Shown: positions 46,146 to 54,452 of the stretch, piece after piece
Layout: each line of letters starts with the position of its first letter
How positions within the stretch are numbered: position 1 is the first letter of the stretch
NCBI RefSeq assembly: GCF_003259935.1
Contig: NZ_QLMH01000015.1
Coordinates: forward strand, 1 to 60,736
From: Paranoxybacillus vitaminiphilus
GTDB lineage: Bacteria; Bacillota; Bacilli; Bacillales; Anoxybacillaceae
Direction: 5' to 3'
DNA: 60,736 nt
The notes under the pieces: generated by a model
The model's input: the letters and a program-made list of their open reading frames with translations, nothing else
Told to the model about the DNA's origin: nothing
Database searches by the model: none
Translations under genes and position numbers: made by a program

Positions 46146-47139
46146 GATGTCCACCTCCATGTGATTCGTTCTCGTTTACATCCTCATGTTCATGGTGTCC
46201 ATGATTAGACTTCGGCGTATATGCATCATTTTTGTAGTTATCTTCTTCTTCAAAAATCTTTCCTTTATATCCGTGTGTTTTGTAAGCTTCCGGATTTGTA
46301 TATGTCTTCGAATTTGCATCCGCGTGATTAACCCAATCTAAATGAGTGTTTGAAAACGTCAATCTGCCTAAATGCGTCGGCAGTAAAATTTCTTCGTACT
46401 TTTCTTTCGTCAGCTTAGGAGCAGTTTCTTTCACTTCACGCACCCATTTTTCAAATTCTTGCGGCGTTTGGGCTAACACTTCGAACTCCATATGTGCATA
46501 TCCGCGGCCATTGAAATTCGTGTTCCGTCCTAGATAAGAACCTGGATGATCGGCCACGACGTACAGCTCTGTTTCCATTCGATTCATCGTATACTTTTGG
46601 CCTGCTAATGCAGGAATCCAAAATGATTGCATCGTACCCGCTGATGTAAGTTTGAATAGAATCGGACGATCTTCAGGAATGTTTACATAGTTGACTGTTT
46701 CAATTCCTTCCTCAGGATAGCTGAAAATCCATTTCCAATCCGCTGATGTGACATGAATCACGAGCGGCTCTTGATCTTCATATCCTTTTGGCGGCTTTTC
46801 TAAATCATATAAAGTTTTTACCGTTGGAATCGTTAACGCAATAACAATGAGAATCGGAATAGCCGTCCAGACAATTTCAAGAACAGTGCTGCCATGCTCT
46901 TCCGGCGGTTCGTAATCCATATTGTCAGGTTTTTCTCTATACTTCCAAACAATATAAGTAAACAACGCAAATACAACGACGACCACAAGAAGCATCCAAA
47001 GGAGCGACCAATTAATCAACTGCGTAATACTTCTCGCTGCCGGCCCTTGCGGCTCAAACACCACCATATTCGTCTCACAACCGCTCAATAGCGGAAAGAT
47101 GATTGCCCCGAATAAAGCAAACACCTTTTTGAGCTTCAT
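46135..47139 (-). CDS. qoxA: Quinol oxidase subunit II
   Basis: 334 residues with a lipoprotein-type signal (LLSGC lipobox at about 18-22), two membrane helices, and an extracytoplasmic cupredoxin domain. The CuA ligands of cytochrome c oxidases are missing: after GSYLGRNTNFNGRGYAHMEF there is no CxxxC, so the complex accepts electrons from menaquinol. A histidine-rich C-terminal tail (HGHHEHEDVNENESHGGGHHGH in outline) is unusual and might bind metals. The ATG follows AGAGGTG. A Rex-like site lies 39-56 bases upstream. Confidence 0.95.
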   Translation of the reverse strand: MKLKKVFALFGAIIFPLLSGCETNMVVFEPQGPAARSITQLINWSLLWMLLVVVVVFALFTYIVWKYREKPDNMDYEPPEEHGSTVLEIVWTAIPILIVIALTIPTVKTLYDLEKPPKGYEDQEPLVIHVTSADWKWIFSYPEEGIETVNYVNIPEDRPILFKLTSAGTMQSFWIPALAGQKYTMNRMETELYVVADHPGSYLGRNTNFNGRGYAHMEFEVLAQTPQEFEKWVREVKETAPKLTKEKYEEILLPTHLGRLTFSNTHLDWVNHADANSKTYTNPEAYKTHGYKGKIFEEEDNYKNDAYTPKSNHGHHEHEDVNENESHGGGHHGH

Positions 47140-47177
47140 ACGATTTCACCTCTTTACAAAATCTTTTGGAAACAAAA

Positions 47178-47195
47178 TTGTGAAAAAATGCACAA
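47178..47195 (-). promoter_or_regulatory. Candidate Rex (NADH-sensing repressor) operator before qoxA
   Basis: TTGTGAAAAAATGCACAA agrees with the Rex consensus TTGTGAANNNNTTCACAA at 13 of the 14 fixed positions. Rex represses respiratory genes until NADH rises, so a site in front of a terminal oxidase is sensible. Confidence 0.6.
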
Positions 47196-47404
47196 AAAAA
47201 CAGCCACTTATTCAGTAAAAAGCTTTTTAGTATTATCACTGTTGAAATGATTTTAACATGTACGATAAATTTAATTGTGACAAAAAAAGAAAGGAAGAAA
47301 ATGAAAACCCCCAAAAAAAGCACGTAAATACTTGACGAAATACATTCCTTCTATTCAAAAGGCCTTTATTCCCCAAAAAAATTCATAAATAATGGAAAAA
47401 ACAA

Positions 47405-47432
47405 AAAGAAAAAGCCTTTCACACGAAAGGCT
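47405..47432 (-). terminator. Terminator downstream of the acyl-CoA dehydrogenase operon
   Basis: AGCCTTTC (47413-47420) pairs with GAAAGGCT (47425-47432). On the minus strand the stem is followed by TTTTTCTTTTTG. It lies about 400 bases past the phosphotransferase stop codon. Confidence 0.75.
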
Positions 47433-47689
47433 GTCACATTTTATCCAAATTTTTTTCATTAAATGTTCATAAATTCACTTTTAAAAAAAGCCATAAACAG
47501 CTATTTTTGCACCTGTAATTGGAATTTATTTCAAGATTAATCAACTTTCTTTTCCTCTTATCTTGTCGAATTTTAATAACGTTCAGGGAGTGACATTACA
47601 CCAATCTTAAAGATAGAAAAAGGGAAACTTAAGCTTTATCTTCTCTTGTAGAACATTCTGTAAAACAAAATTTTTCGAACGGTGACATA

Positions 47690-47815
47690 CATTATTTTCT
47701 AATTTTGCTGTTGTCTGTTTCTTTTGGAAGTTCAGTATCTTTATAGTGGACATACACGATGCGGTCGCGTCCCATTCGGTTTCAAAAGCCCGTTCAAAAA
47801 AGAGCCAGCAAACAG
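47690..47815 (-). pseudogene. Possible decayed transporter C-terminal remnant
   Basis: On the minus strand a hydrophobic stretch (KGVIVLFAGSFLNGLLKP) is followed, after a shift of frame, by NRMGRDRIVYVHYKDTELP and a stop near 47695. Together they look like a last membrane helix and a cytoplasmic tail. I cannot name the family. The remainder of the 500-base gap (47324-47828) holds only the terminator at 47405. Confidence 0.3.
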
Positions 47816-47828
47816 CACAATGACACCT

Positions 47829-48854
47829 TTATACCATTGCGGCATGCGTTGCTTTGTCAGCCTGCAACATTAAGTTTCTAATGCCTACATGAAGGTTGGC
47901 AAATCTTTCGTCGTCTACTTTACCTATTTTATAACGGTAATATATTTGCTGCAGTACTACAGCTATTTTGTAAAAAGCAAAACTAAGATAATAATTAAGC
48001 TTTGAAATATCTCGTCCAGATGCTTCAGCGTATAAAATGGCCAACTCTCTTCTTGTCATAAAACCTGGTTGATTCGTTACAGCCGTCAAGCCGGTTTCTT
48101 CATCTCCCTCTTCTGTCCAATAAGCAAGGCTGATGGCAAGATCGAGAAGAGGATCTCCGATTGTCGACATTTCCCAGTCCAATACGGCAGTAATTTGATC
48201 AGGGTTTTCAGGATGAAACATAATATTATTCAATTTAAAGTCATTGTGAATAATGGTAACATCTGTAGAATCCGGTATACTATCAATCAACCAATTTTCT
48301 AGTTTTTCAACAAACGGCAAATCATCTGTTTTGGATTGTCTATAGCGTTGAATCCAACCATTCACTTGCCGCTTTAAAAACCCCGCTGGTTTTCCCAGCG
48401 AATCTAAATGATTTTGATAGACATCAATATTATGCAAATCGACTAATTCTTGAATAAACGCTTTAGAAATCTGTTGCTTTATTTGAGAAGTGTTCCAATC
48501 AGCGGGAAGCTCTTCATCTAATACAACACCTTTTTTGAACTCCATGACATAAAAGTGCTTATCCATTATATTCGGGTCTTCGCAATATAATAATGGTTTT
48601 GGTACTTTTGGGTATACAGAATAAATCTTTTTTAACAGGTTATGCTCACGCTTCATATCATGTGCTCTTGCCGGCAATTCTCCAAAAGGAGGTCTTCGTA
48701 ATACTCCCTCCCACTGGCCGATGCGCACTAGATACGTTAAATTTGAGTACCCGGAAGTAAACGGTCTAATCTCCAATTCCCCAGCTTCATCCATTAAATT
48801 TAACTCTGTCCTTAAATATTTTTCGATACGGCTCCAATTAATATTTTTGGTCAC
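47829..48854 (-). CDS. Aminoglycoside-phosphotransferase-fold kinase linked to acyl-CoA dehydrogenase
   Basis: About 341 residues of the APH/choline-kinase fold, of the group related to the kinase domain of ACAD10/ACAD11: SGYSNLTYLV glycine-rich loop, EGVLRRPP, catalytic IIHNDFKLNNIMFHP and metal-binding VLDWEMSTIGDPLLDLA. In ACAD11-type systems such a kinase phosphorylates 4-hydroxyacyl-CoA so that it can be isomerised for beta-oxidation. The start is a GTG at 48854, 6 bases after GGAGGGGG; it overlaps the acyl-CoA dehydrogenase gene by 17 bases. A link to hydroxy-acid catabolism is inference. Confidence 0.82.
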   Translation of the reverse strand: MTKNINWSRIEKYLRTELNLMDEAGELEIRPFTSGYSNLTYLVRIGQWEGVLRRPPFGELPARAHDMKREHNLLKKIYSVYPKVPKPLLYCEDPNIMDKHFYVMEFKKGVVLDEELPADWNTSQIKQQISKAFIQELVDLHNIDVYQNHLDSLGKPAGFLKRQVNGWIQRYRQSKTDDLPFVEKLENWLIDSIPDSTDVTIIHNDFKLNNIMFHPENPDQITAVLDWEMSTIGDPLLDLAISLAYWTEEGDEETGLTAVTNQPGFMTRRELAILYAEASGRDISKLNYYLSFAFYKIAVVLQQIYYRYKIGKVDDERFANLHVGIRNLMLQADKATHAAMV

Positions 48855-50049
48855 AAAGATCCCCCTCCATGTTTTGTTCAAACTCTTTGATCATCGAACG
48901 CGCAACAACCATGCGATGAACTTCATCCGGTCCGTCATAAATTCTCGCAGTTCTTGCTTCACGATAAAATCCTTCAAGAGGAGTATCGCCCGTTACCCCG
49001 AGAGCTCCGTGTACTTGAATCGCTCTGTCAATAACGTTATGGAGAACTTGGGCGCCAAAAAATTTGATGGCGGAAATTTCTTTTCTTGTCTCCTTTCCGG
49101 TATCCATCATCCACGCAGCCTTTAAAGTCATTAAACGGAAAGCTTCAATCTCCACTGTAGAATCAGCGATAAAATTTTGGATGGTTTGATAACCGGCTAA
49201 TCGTTTTCCGCGTGTCTCCCGTTTTAATGCATAACCTATCATTAAATCTAAACTTCTTTTGGCTATGCCTATCCAACGCATGGCATGTGTAATGCGCCCT
49301 GTACCAAGCCTCAACTGAGCTAATTTAAATCCTTCCCCGCGCGGCCCTAATACATTTTCTTTTGGAACTCTGCAATTGGTATATCGAACTTCGCAATGCC
49401 CTCCTGTGAAATGGTCGCCAATAACCGGGATCTCCCGGACGATTTCAAACCCGGGATTATCGTGTTCTACTATAAACAAGCTAAACTGTTTATGAAGGGG
49501 AGCATCCGGATCCGTCTTTGCCACAACAATGGAAAAGCTGGAACCGACGGCGCCTGTCGTAAACCATTTATGTGCATTAATCACCCATTCATCTCCATCA
49601 AGTACCGCCGTTGCTTGTAAAAACCGCGGATCGGATCCAGATACTTCAGGCTCGGTCATTGCAAAACAGGAACGGATATCTCCATTTACAAGAGGATATA
49701 AATATTTGCATTTCTGCTCTTCTGTCCCTGAGTGCCATAATATTTCACTATTTCCGGCATCAGGAGCCATTGAACCAAAAATGTAAGGTCCTATAGGACT
49801 GCGCCCAACCACTTCAGATAGCAGCGCTAAAGAAACAAGCCCCAAGCCCGCTCCCCCCGCTTCTTTCGGCATATGCGCCGCCCAGAGCCCCATATCTTTT
49901 GCTTTTTGTTGAAGCGGTTGAAGGATTTCCTGAGGCAAACCCCGATGCGGAACCATATGCTTTTCATTCGGATATACATATTCCTCCATAAATGCTGTCG
50001 CTTTTTCGATCATTTCTTTTTGTTCAGATGACGGACTGAAATTATACAT
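48838..50049 (-). CDS. Acyl-CoA dehydrogenase (ACAD10/11-like)
   Basis: 403 residues of the FAD-dependent acyl-CoA dehydrogenase family, slightly longer than short-chain members. Visible are CFAMTEPEVSGSDP (FAD/substrate segment), INAHKWFTTGAVG, and the long C-terminal stretch with FGAQVLHNVIDRAIQVHGALG and GFYREARTARIYDGPDEVHRM. The ATG at 50049 follows AAGGAGTGG; ten upstream codons lack a site. It is the first gene after a clear sigma-54 promoter and is translationally coupled to the phosphotransferase gene, a pairing known from ACAD11-type pathways. Confidence 0.92.
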   Translation of the reverse strand: MYNFSPSSEQKEMIEKATAFMEEYVYPNEKHMVPHRGLPQEILQPLQQKAKDMGLWAAHMPKEAGGAGLGLVSLALLSEVVGRSPIGPYIFGSMAPDAGNSEILWHSGTEEQKCKYLYPLVNGDIRSCFAMTEPEVSGSDPRFLQATAVLDGDEWVINAHKWFTTGAVGSSFSIVVAKTDPDAPLHKQFSLFIVEHDNPGFEIVREIPVIGDHFTGGHCEVRYTNCRVPKENVLGPRGEGFKLAQLRLGTGRITHAMRWIGIAKRSLDLMIGYALKRETRGKRLAGYQTIQNFIADSTVEIEAFRLMTLKAAWMMDTGKETRKEISAIKFFGAQVLHNVIDRAIQVHGALGVTGDTPLEGFYREARTARIYDGPDEVHRMVVARSMIKEFEQNMEGDLCDQKY

Positions 50050-50081
50050 ACGACCACTCCTTAACTTTTTTATAAACATTT

Positions 50082-50102
50082 ACATGCATTTTTCATGCCA
50101 AA
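50082..50102 (-). promoter_or_regulatory. Sigma-54 promoter of the acyl-CoA dehydrogenase operon
   Basis: On the minus strand TTTGGCATGAAAAATGCATG has GG (50098-50099) and GC (50086-50087) separated by 10 bases, the -24/-12 arrangement. The ATG at 50049 is about 25 bases past the expected start point. Confidence 0.75.
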
Positions 50103-50141
50103 TGAAAGTTGAATAAGCATTTTACTTTTACACCGGGAAAA

Positions 50142-50158
50142 TGATGAAAAAATGAATC
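50142..50158. promoter_or_regulatory. Candidate enhancer (UAS) copy 1 for the sigma-54 activator
   Basis: TGATGAAAAAATGAATC is the exact reverse complement of the 17 bases at 51643-51659. Relative to the sigma-54 promoter it lies about 70-85 bases upstream of the expected start point, in the same relative orientation as the other copy. It also lies just upstream of the regulator gene. Confidence 0.65.
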
Positions 50159-50204
50159 GAATAATTCATAATATTAAAATATTAAAGAAAAAGGAGGGGT
50201 AATT

Positions 50205-51635
50205 ATTCAAACTTTACTTGCGAAGACAGAGAAACTGCAAAAACATATTCAGGAGTTAAATACGGAACTGAAAGAATTGCGGGAAAAAATAAGCCTATAC
50301 GAGAAAGCAATGAATGCCAGCTATGATCCAATCTTTATAGCAGACAAGAATGGATATGGAATAAAAATGAACGAGGCATATACCCGGGTTACAGGCATAA
50401 CAGAGGATCAGTTGATTGGCCGGCACTTGAAAGAGGTTGTTAAAAAGGGAATTATATCCGAATCCGTTTCACTAAAGGTTTTAAAAGAGAAAAAAAGGGT
50501 GACAATCATTCAACATGTAAACGGGAAAGAACTTTTAGTTACAGGAAATCCGATTTTTGATGAAAACAGGGATGTTTCCCATGTTGTTACAAATCTCCGA
50601 GATATATCAACTTTAAAGAACTTAGAAAAAGAATTAAACAGAACAAAAGAGCTCGCAGAGAAATATTTACAGGAACTAAAGGCTTATCAAAAGAAGGAAG
50701 ATGTGATCCATCACGAGGGAGTTATCGCGAATAGCAGCCAAATGTTAAACGTTATTCATTTAGCGCAGAAAATAGCGCCATTTAACTCAACAGTCTTACT
50801 GTTGGGAGAATCAGGCGTTGGGAAAGAAGTGATCGCCAATCTTATTCAGAAATTAAGCAATCGGTCAGATAAACCGTTTATTAAAGTGAACTGTGCAGCC
50901 ATTCCAAAAGAATTGATTGAATCTGAGTTATTCGGCTACGAAAAAGGGGCTTTTACCGGCGCCGACAGCAGAGGCCGTCCTGGATTATTCGAACAAGCGC
51001 ACACTGGAACTATATTTCTTGATGAAATTGGGGAAATGCCGCTGCAGCTTCAAGGAAAACTCCTGAGAGTATTGCAAGAATTTGAAGTTACCAGAATTGG
51101 CGGACGACGAACCATGAAAATTGATGTTCGTATCATATCGGCAACTAATAAAGATTTGGAGTCTTTAGTTAAACAGGGCGAATTTCGTGAGGATCTTTAT
51201 TATAGATTGAATATTATTCCGATTAAAATTCCCCCCTTGCGCGAACGCCAAGAAGACATTCCTCTGCTTGCAAATTATTTTTTAGATATAGCAAACAAAA
51301 AATATCATCTTAACAAACAGTTGACAGATGATGCTTTGCTTGCGATGAAGACGTATTTATGGCCGGGGAATGTTAGGGAAATGCAAAATTTGATTGAACG
51401 GCTTGTCATTATAACAGAATCGGATTACATCCATTCCTCTCATTTGTCTTTTTCCAATCCAACCGTTTCCGAATCCCATCCTATACAAAAAACAATGAAA
51501 GAAGTCATTCAAGATATCGAGAGAGAAATGATTTTGAAAGCGATTTCTAAATATAAAACGACAAGAAAAGCGGCAGAGATTCTTGGGATCAGCCAATCCG
51601 CTTTAGTAAAAAAAATGCAGCGATTAGGTATATAA
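50205..51635 (+). CDS. Sigma-54-dependent enhancer-binding regulator with PAS domain
   Basis: A PAS domain (YDPIFIADKNGYGIKMNEAY) is followed by a coiled linker and the AAA+ activator domain: Walker A GESGVGKE, the sigma-54 contact loop GAFTGAD, and TIFLDEIGEMPL as Walker B. A Fis-type helix-turn-helix ends the protein (TTRKAAEILGISQSALVKKM). Every part for activating sigma-54 polymerase is present. The start is unusual: the strong AAGGAGGGG at 50191-50199 is followed in frame only by ATT (50205), giving a coiled-coil N terminus (KTEKLQKHIQELNTELKEL). The first conventional start, TTG at 50277, has no ribosome site. It stands between the two operons it probably controls. Confidence 0.88.
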   Translation: MQTLLAKTEKLQKHIQELNTELKELREKISLYEKAMNASYDPIFIADKNGYGIKMNEAYTRVTGITEDQLIGRHLKEVVKKGIISESVSLKVLKEKKRVTIIQHVNGKELLVTGNPIFDENRDVSHVVTNLRDISTLKNLEKELNRTKELAEKYLQELKAYQKKEDVIHHEGVIANSSQMLNVIHLAQKIAPFNSTVLLLGESGVGKEVIANLIQKLSNRSDKPFIKVNCAAIPKELIESELFGYEKGAFTGADSRGRPGLFEQAHTGTIFLDEIGEMPLQLQGKLLRVLQEFEVTRIGGRRTMKIDVRIISATNKDLESLVKQGEFREDLYYRLNIIPIKIPPLRERQEDIPLLANYFLDIANKKYHLNKQLTDDALLAMKTYLWPGNVREMQNLIERLVIITESDYIHSSHLSFSNPTVSESHPIQKTMKEVIQDIEREMILKAISKYKTTRKAAEILGISQSALVKKMQRLGI

Positions 51636-51642
51636 CGGTACT

Positions 51643-51659
51643 GATTCATTTTTTCATCA
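51643..51659. promoter_or_regulatory. Candidate enhancer (UAS) copy 2 for the sigma-54 activator
   Basis: GATTCATTTTTTCATCA is identical, in inverted orientation, to 50142-50158. It lies about 107-124 bases upstream of the expected start point of the SDR operon, a usual enhancer distance. Confidence 0.65.
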
Positions 51660-51685
51660 ATGATTCTTTCAGGAATCATTTTTTT
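51659..51685 (+). terminator. Terminator of the sigma-54 regulator gene
   Basis: AATGATTC (51659-51666) pairs with GAATCATT (51673-51680), followed by TTTTT. It touches the end of the candidate enhancer. Confidence 0.75.
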
Positions 51686-51738
51686 ATTGTAAGGAACAAT
51701 ACAGTTAATAATATTCATAACTTTTTAAATATTTTTAT

Positions 51739-51756
51739 TGGCATACAAATTGCATT
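51739..51756 (+). promoter_or_regulatory. Sigma-54 promoter of the SDR/acyl-CoA synthetase/AtoE operon
   Basis: TTGGCATACAAATTGCAT has GG at 51741-51742 and GC at 51753-51754 with 10 bases between. It is close to the consensus TGGCACN5TTGCW, missing only one conserved base in the -24 half. Confidence 0.8.
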
Positions 51757-51804
51757 TAATTAAGTACAGCAAGCTGATTTTAAATTAAGGATAAAGAGGT
51801 GTAA

Positions 51805-52581
51805 ATGATGGATATGAGCCGTTTTCCTTCTTTTCGGCTAGATGGGAAAGTTGCGCTTGTTACAGGCGGAAGCAAGGGAATTGGTTTGGCGATGGCATGC
51901 GCCCTGGGACTTCATGGAGCGAATGTTGTTATTGCAAGCCGCAATGCTGACGATTTAAAAAAAGTTACAGAAGATATGAATCATCAAGGATTGAATTTCT
52001 CATGGATACAAGCAGATGTAACAGATAAAGAAAGTGTTCATTATATGTTTGACAAAATTATTGAACAGCACGGCCGTCTGGACATCTTGGTGAATAATGC
52101 CGGGATGAATATTAGAAAGCCGCTTATTGAAGTAGAAGAAGAAGATTGGGATCGAGTATTAAATACGAATTTAAAAGGCATATTTTTAGTCGGTCAGGCA
52201 GCTGCAAAACAAATGATGAAACAAAGAAGCGGGAAAATCATTAATATTTCTTCGATACTCGGTGGAATCGGAATGCCATTTCAAACGAGTTATGCCGCCA
52301 GCAAGGGAGGCATTAATCAATTAACGAAAGTGTGGGCAAGCGAACTTTCTCCTTACAACATAAATGTGAACGCGATAGCCCCGGCTTATATAAAAACGCC
52401 AATGACATGCGCTTGGCTTCAAGATGAGGAGCGATATAAGGAAATTGTTCGAAATACAATGATGAATCGGATTGGCGAACTCGAAGACGTAGCCGGCCCG
52501 GTTGTCTTTCTTGCATCTGACGCATCCAATTATATAACAGGACACATCTTGTATGTAGATGGCGGCTGGACTGCGAAATAA
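51805..52581 (+). CDS. Short-chain dehydrogenase/reductase
   Basis: 258 residues of the classical SDR family: cofactor motif TGGSKGIG (about 20-27), NNAG (about 97-100), catalytic serine in NISSILGG and YAASK with tyrosine and lysine, and the C-terminal YITGHILYVDGGW. It probably oxidises a hydroxy acid or hydroxyacyl-CoA with NAD, by analogy with its neighbours. Two adjacent ATG codons (51805, 51808) follow AAAGAGGTG; the second has the better spacing. First gene of the sigma-54-driven operon; the acyl-CoA synthetase starts 21 bases after its stop. Confidence 0.9.
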   Translation: MMDMSRFPSFRLDGKVALVTGGSKGIGLAMACALGLHGANVVIASRNADDLKKVTEDMNHQGLNFSWIQADVTDKESVHYMFDKIIEQHGRLDILVNNAGMNIRKPLIEVEEEDWDRVLNTNLKGIFLVGQAAAKQMMKQRSGKIINISSILGGIGMPFQTSYAASKGGINQLTKVWASELSPYNINVNAIAPAYIKTPMTCAWLQDEERYKEIVRNTMMNRIGELEDVAGPVVFLASDASNYITGHILYVDGGWTAK

Positions 52582-52602
52582 TCATCATTAAGGGGGAGTT
52601 TT

Positions 52603-54192
52603 ATGATTATCGAAGGGCAATTATACGGACGGAATGTGAAAATGTTCGCTGAAAGACCGGCTCATATATATGAAATGTTGGTCGATTCCGCGAAAAAATT
52701 TCCAACAAAAGAAGCATTGGTAAAAGACAATGTACGATTAAATTATTCGGAGTTAAAAAAACAAGTCGATATAGTGGCTGATAACTTCATTCAGAAGCAA
52801 GTAAAAAAAGGAGATAGAATCGCGCTATTGCTCGGAAATGAAATAGAATTTGTCTTAACCGTGCTGGCATGCGCGAAAATTGGCGCTGTTTTCGTGCCGC
52901 TTAACATAAAGCTTACAGCGAACGAATTAATCTATATGATGACAAACTCTGGTGCAAAGATGCTGATAACCGATAGTAAACTTGTTAAACCACTCGAAGA
53001 CTGGCTGATCAACAGCAAATTTATTCAATACTGCTATTTAATAGATGACCATCAACCGTCAAAAAATATGTACTCGTTTAAAAATGAGCTTCTAAAAGAA
53101 ACCGGATCTGAAACTGTATATACAGCGCCATTAGAAACAGAAGCTCTTTATATCATGTACACTTCTGGAACAACTGGACTGCCAAAAGGAGCTGTCGGAA
53201 GTCATATTAACGCCATCCACAGCTGTCTGAACTACAAACATGTTTTAAATACAGATCATAACGTACGCACCTTAATTGCTGTTCCGCTTTTTCATGTTAC
53301 AGGTCTTATTGGCCAGCTTCTCCATGTAATTTTAGTAGGCGGAACAATCGTCTTAATGGATCGTTATCGGACGGAACGATTTATTCGATTAATCAATTCC
53401 GAAAAGATTACTTTTTTATTCAATGTACCGACAATCTATGTGATGATGATGTCTCATCCATTATTCAAATCGTTCTCTTACGATTTTGTACAAATAGTTG
53501 CGTATGGCGGCGCCCCTATGTCCAAGGAAACCATCAAGGAATTAAAAAACTATTTTCCAAACGCTTCAATGCATAACGCCTATGGTGCTACTGAAACGAC
53601 TTCACCAACCACTATAATGCCTAAAAATTATCCAGTTGAAAAAACAAACTCTGTAGGATTACCTGTTCCAGTCGCTGACGTAAAAATAGTCAACGAAGAT
53701 GGCACCGACTGCGGACCTGCTGAAATCGGCGAATTGTATATTAAAGGACCAATGGTTATTAGAGAATACTGGAATAATAAAGAGGTTAACCTTGCTTCTT
53801 TTAACGAAGACGGCTATTGGAAATCTGGTGATATTGCTTATATGGATCAAGATGGCTTTGTTTATATTATGGATCGGAAAAAAGACGTGATTAATCGCGG
53901 CGGTGAGAAGATATATTCAGTCGAGATTGAAAATATTTTATATGCTCATCCAAAAATTCTTGAGGCTGCAGTGGTAGGGATTACAGATCCTTTGTTTGGA
54001 GAGGAAGTAAAAGCTTATATTGTTAAAAAGCCAGGCGAAGAACTAACTAAAGAAGAAGTGATTGCTTTTGCGCGCAAATACCTTTCTGAATTTAAAGCCC
54101 CAAAACAAGTAGAATTCATTGAGGAGCTCCCGCGAAATCCTGGAGGAAAAATCTTAAAAAATAAACTGATTGAGATGTCTAATGACCAATAA
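52603..54192 (+). CDS. AMP-forming acyl-CoA synthetase
   Basis: 529 residues of the ANL superfamily. P-loop-like YTSGTTGLPKGA (about 186-197), AYGATET (about 326-332), the adenylate-binding YWKSGDIAYMDQDGFVYI, hinge DRKKDVINRGGEKI and the C-terminal catalytic lysine region NPGGKILKNKL are all intact. It should activate a carboxylic acid to its CoA thioester for the acyl-CoA dehydrogenase encoded divergently. The ATG follows AAGGGGGAG. Chain length cannot be read reliably; the AtoE-type transporter in the same operon favours a short-chain acid. Confidence 0.92.
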   Translation: MIIEGQLYGRNVKMFAERPAHIYEMLVDSAKKFPTKEALVKDNVRLNYSELKKQVDIVADNFIQKQVKKGDRIALLLGNEIEFVLTVLACAKIGAVFVPLNIKLTANELIYMMTNSGAKMLITDSKLVKPLEDWLINSKFIQYCYLIDDHQPSKNMYSFKNELLKETGSETVYTAPLETEALYIMYTSGTTGLPKGAVGSHINAIHSCLNYKHVLNTDHNVRTLIAVPLFHVTGLIGQLLHVILVGGTIVLMDRYRTERFIRLINSEKITFLFNVPTIYVMMMSHPLFKSFSYDFVQIVAYGGAPMSKETIKELKNYFPNASMHNAYGATETTSPTTIMPKNYPVEKTNSVGLPVPVADVKIVNEDGTDCGPAEIGELYIKGPMVIREYWNNKEVNLASFNEDGYWKSGDIAYMDQDGFVYIMDRKKDVINRGGEKIYSVEIENILYAHPKILEAAVVGITDPLFGEEVKAYIVKKPGEELTKEEVIAFARKYLSEFKAPKQVEFIEELPRNPGGKILKNKLIEMSNDQ

Positions 54193-54452
54193 ATCATGAC
54201 AAATATCGAGATGACTTCTATATGATCTAAACATGCAGGAAAAGATGTGACGGCTATTGCGGTTAGATCAGTTATTCACCAGCATGAAGTCATTTTTGAA
54301 AGCGTTACCATAATAACACCTGATAAATGTAGAGGCGAATCCCTCCACTGTTCCTTGTTCTATTACAAAATTTCAGAGGCTGCCCATTTTATAGAGAAAA
54401 TTCCGGAAACATCAGCTAGAAAAATTTTGATTTCTACAAGGAGGTCATAAAT
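54193..54452 (+). other. Gap with a 67-codon frame of unknown nature
   Basis: Between the synthetase and AtoE genes a frame from GTG 54247 to 54450 is open (beginning TAIAVRSVIHQHEVIF, ending KILISTRRS). It has no convincing ribosome site and no family I recognise. It may be a small gene or an in-operon remnant; its end overlaps the AtoE ribosome site AAGGAGG. Confidence 0.35.

Noticed and set aside
43268-47139. Cytochrome c oxidase (caa3) operon
   Set aside because: Subunit II lacks the CuA cysteines and any heme c motif, so it is a quinol oxidase.
47075-47323. 82-codon hydrophobic minus-strand frame covering the qoxA start
   Set aside because: It overlaps the qoxA signal peptide in another frame and arises from T-rich leader DNA; no ribosome site.
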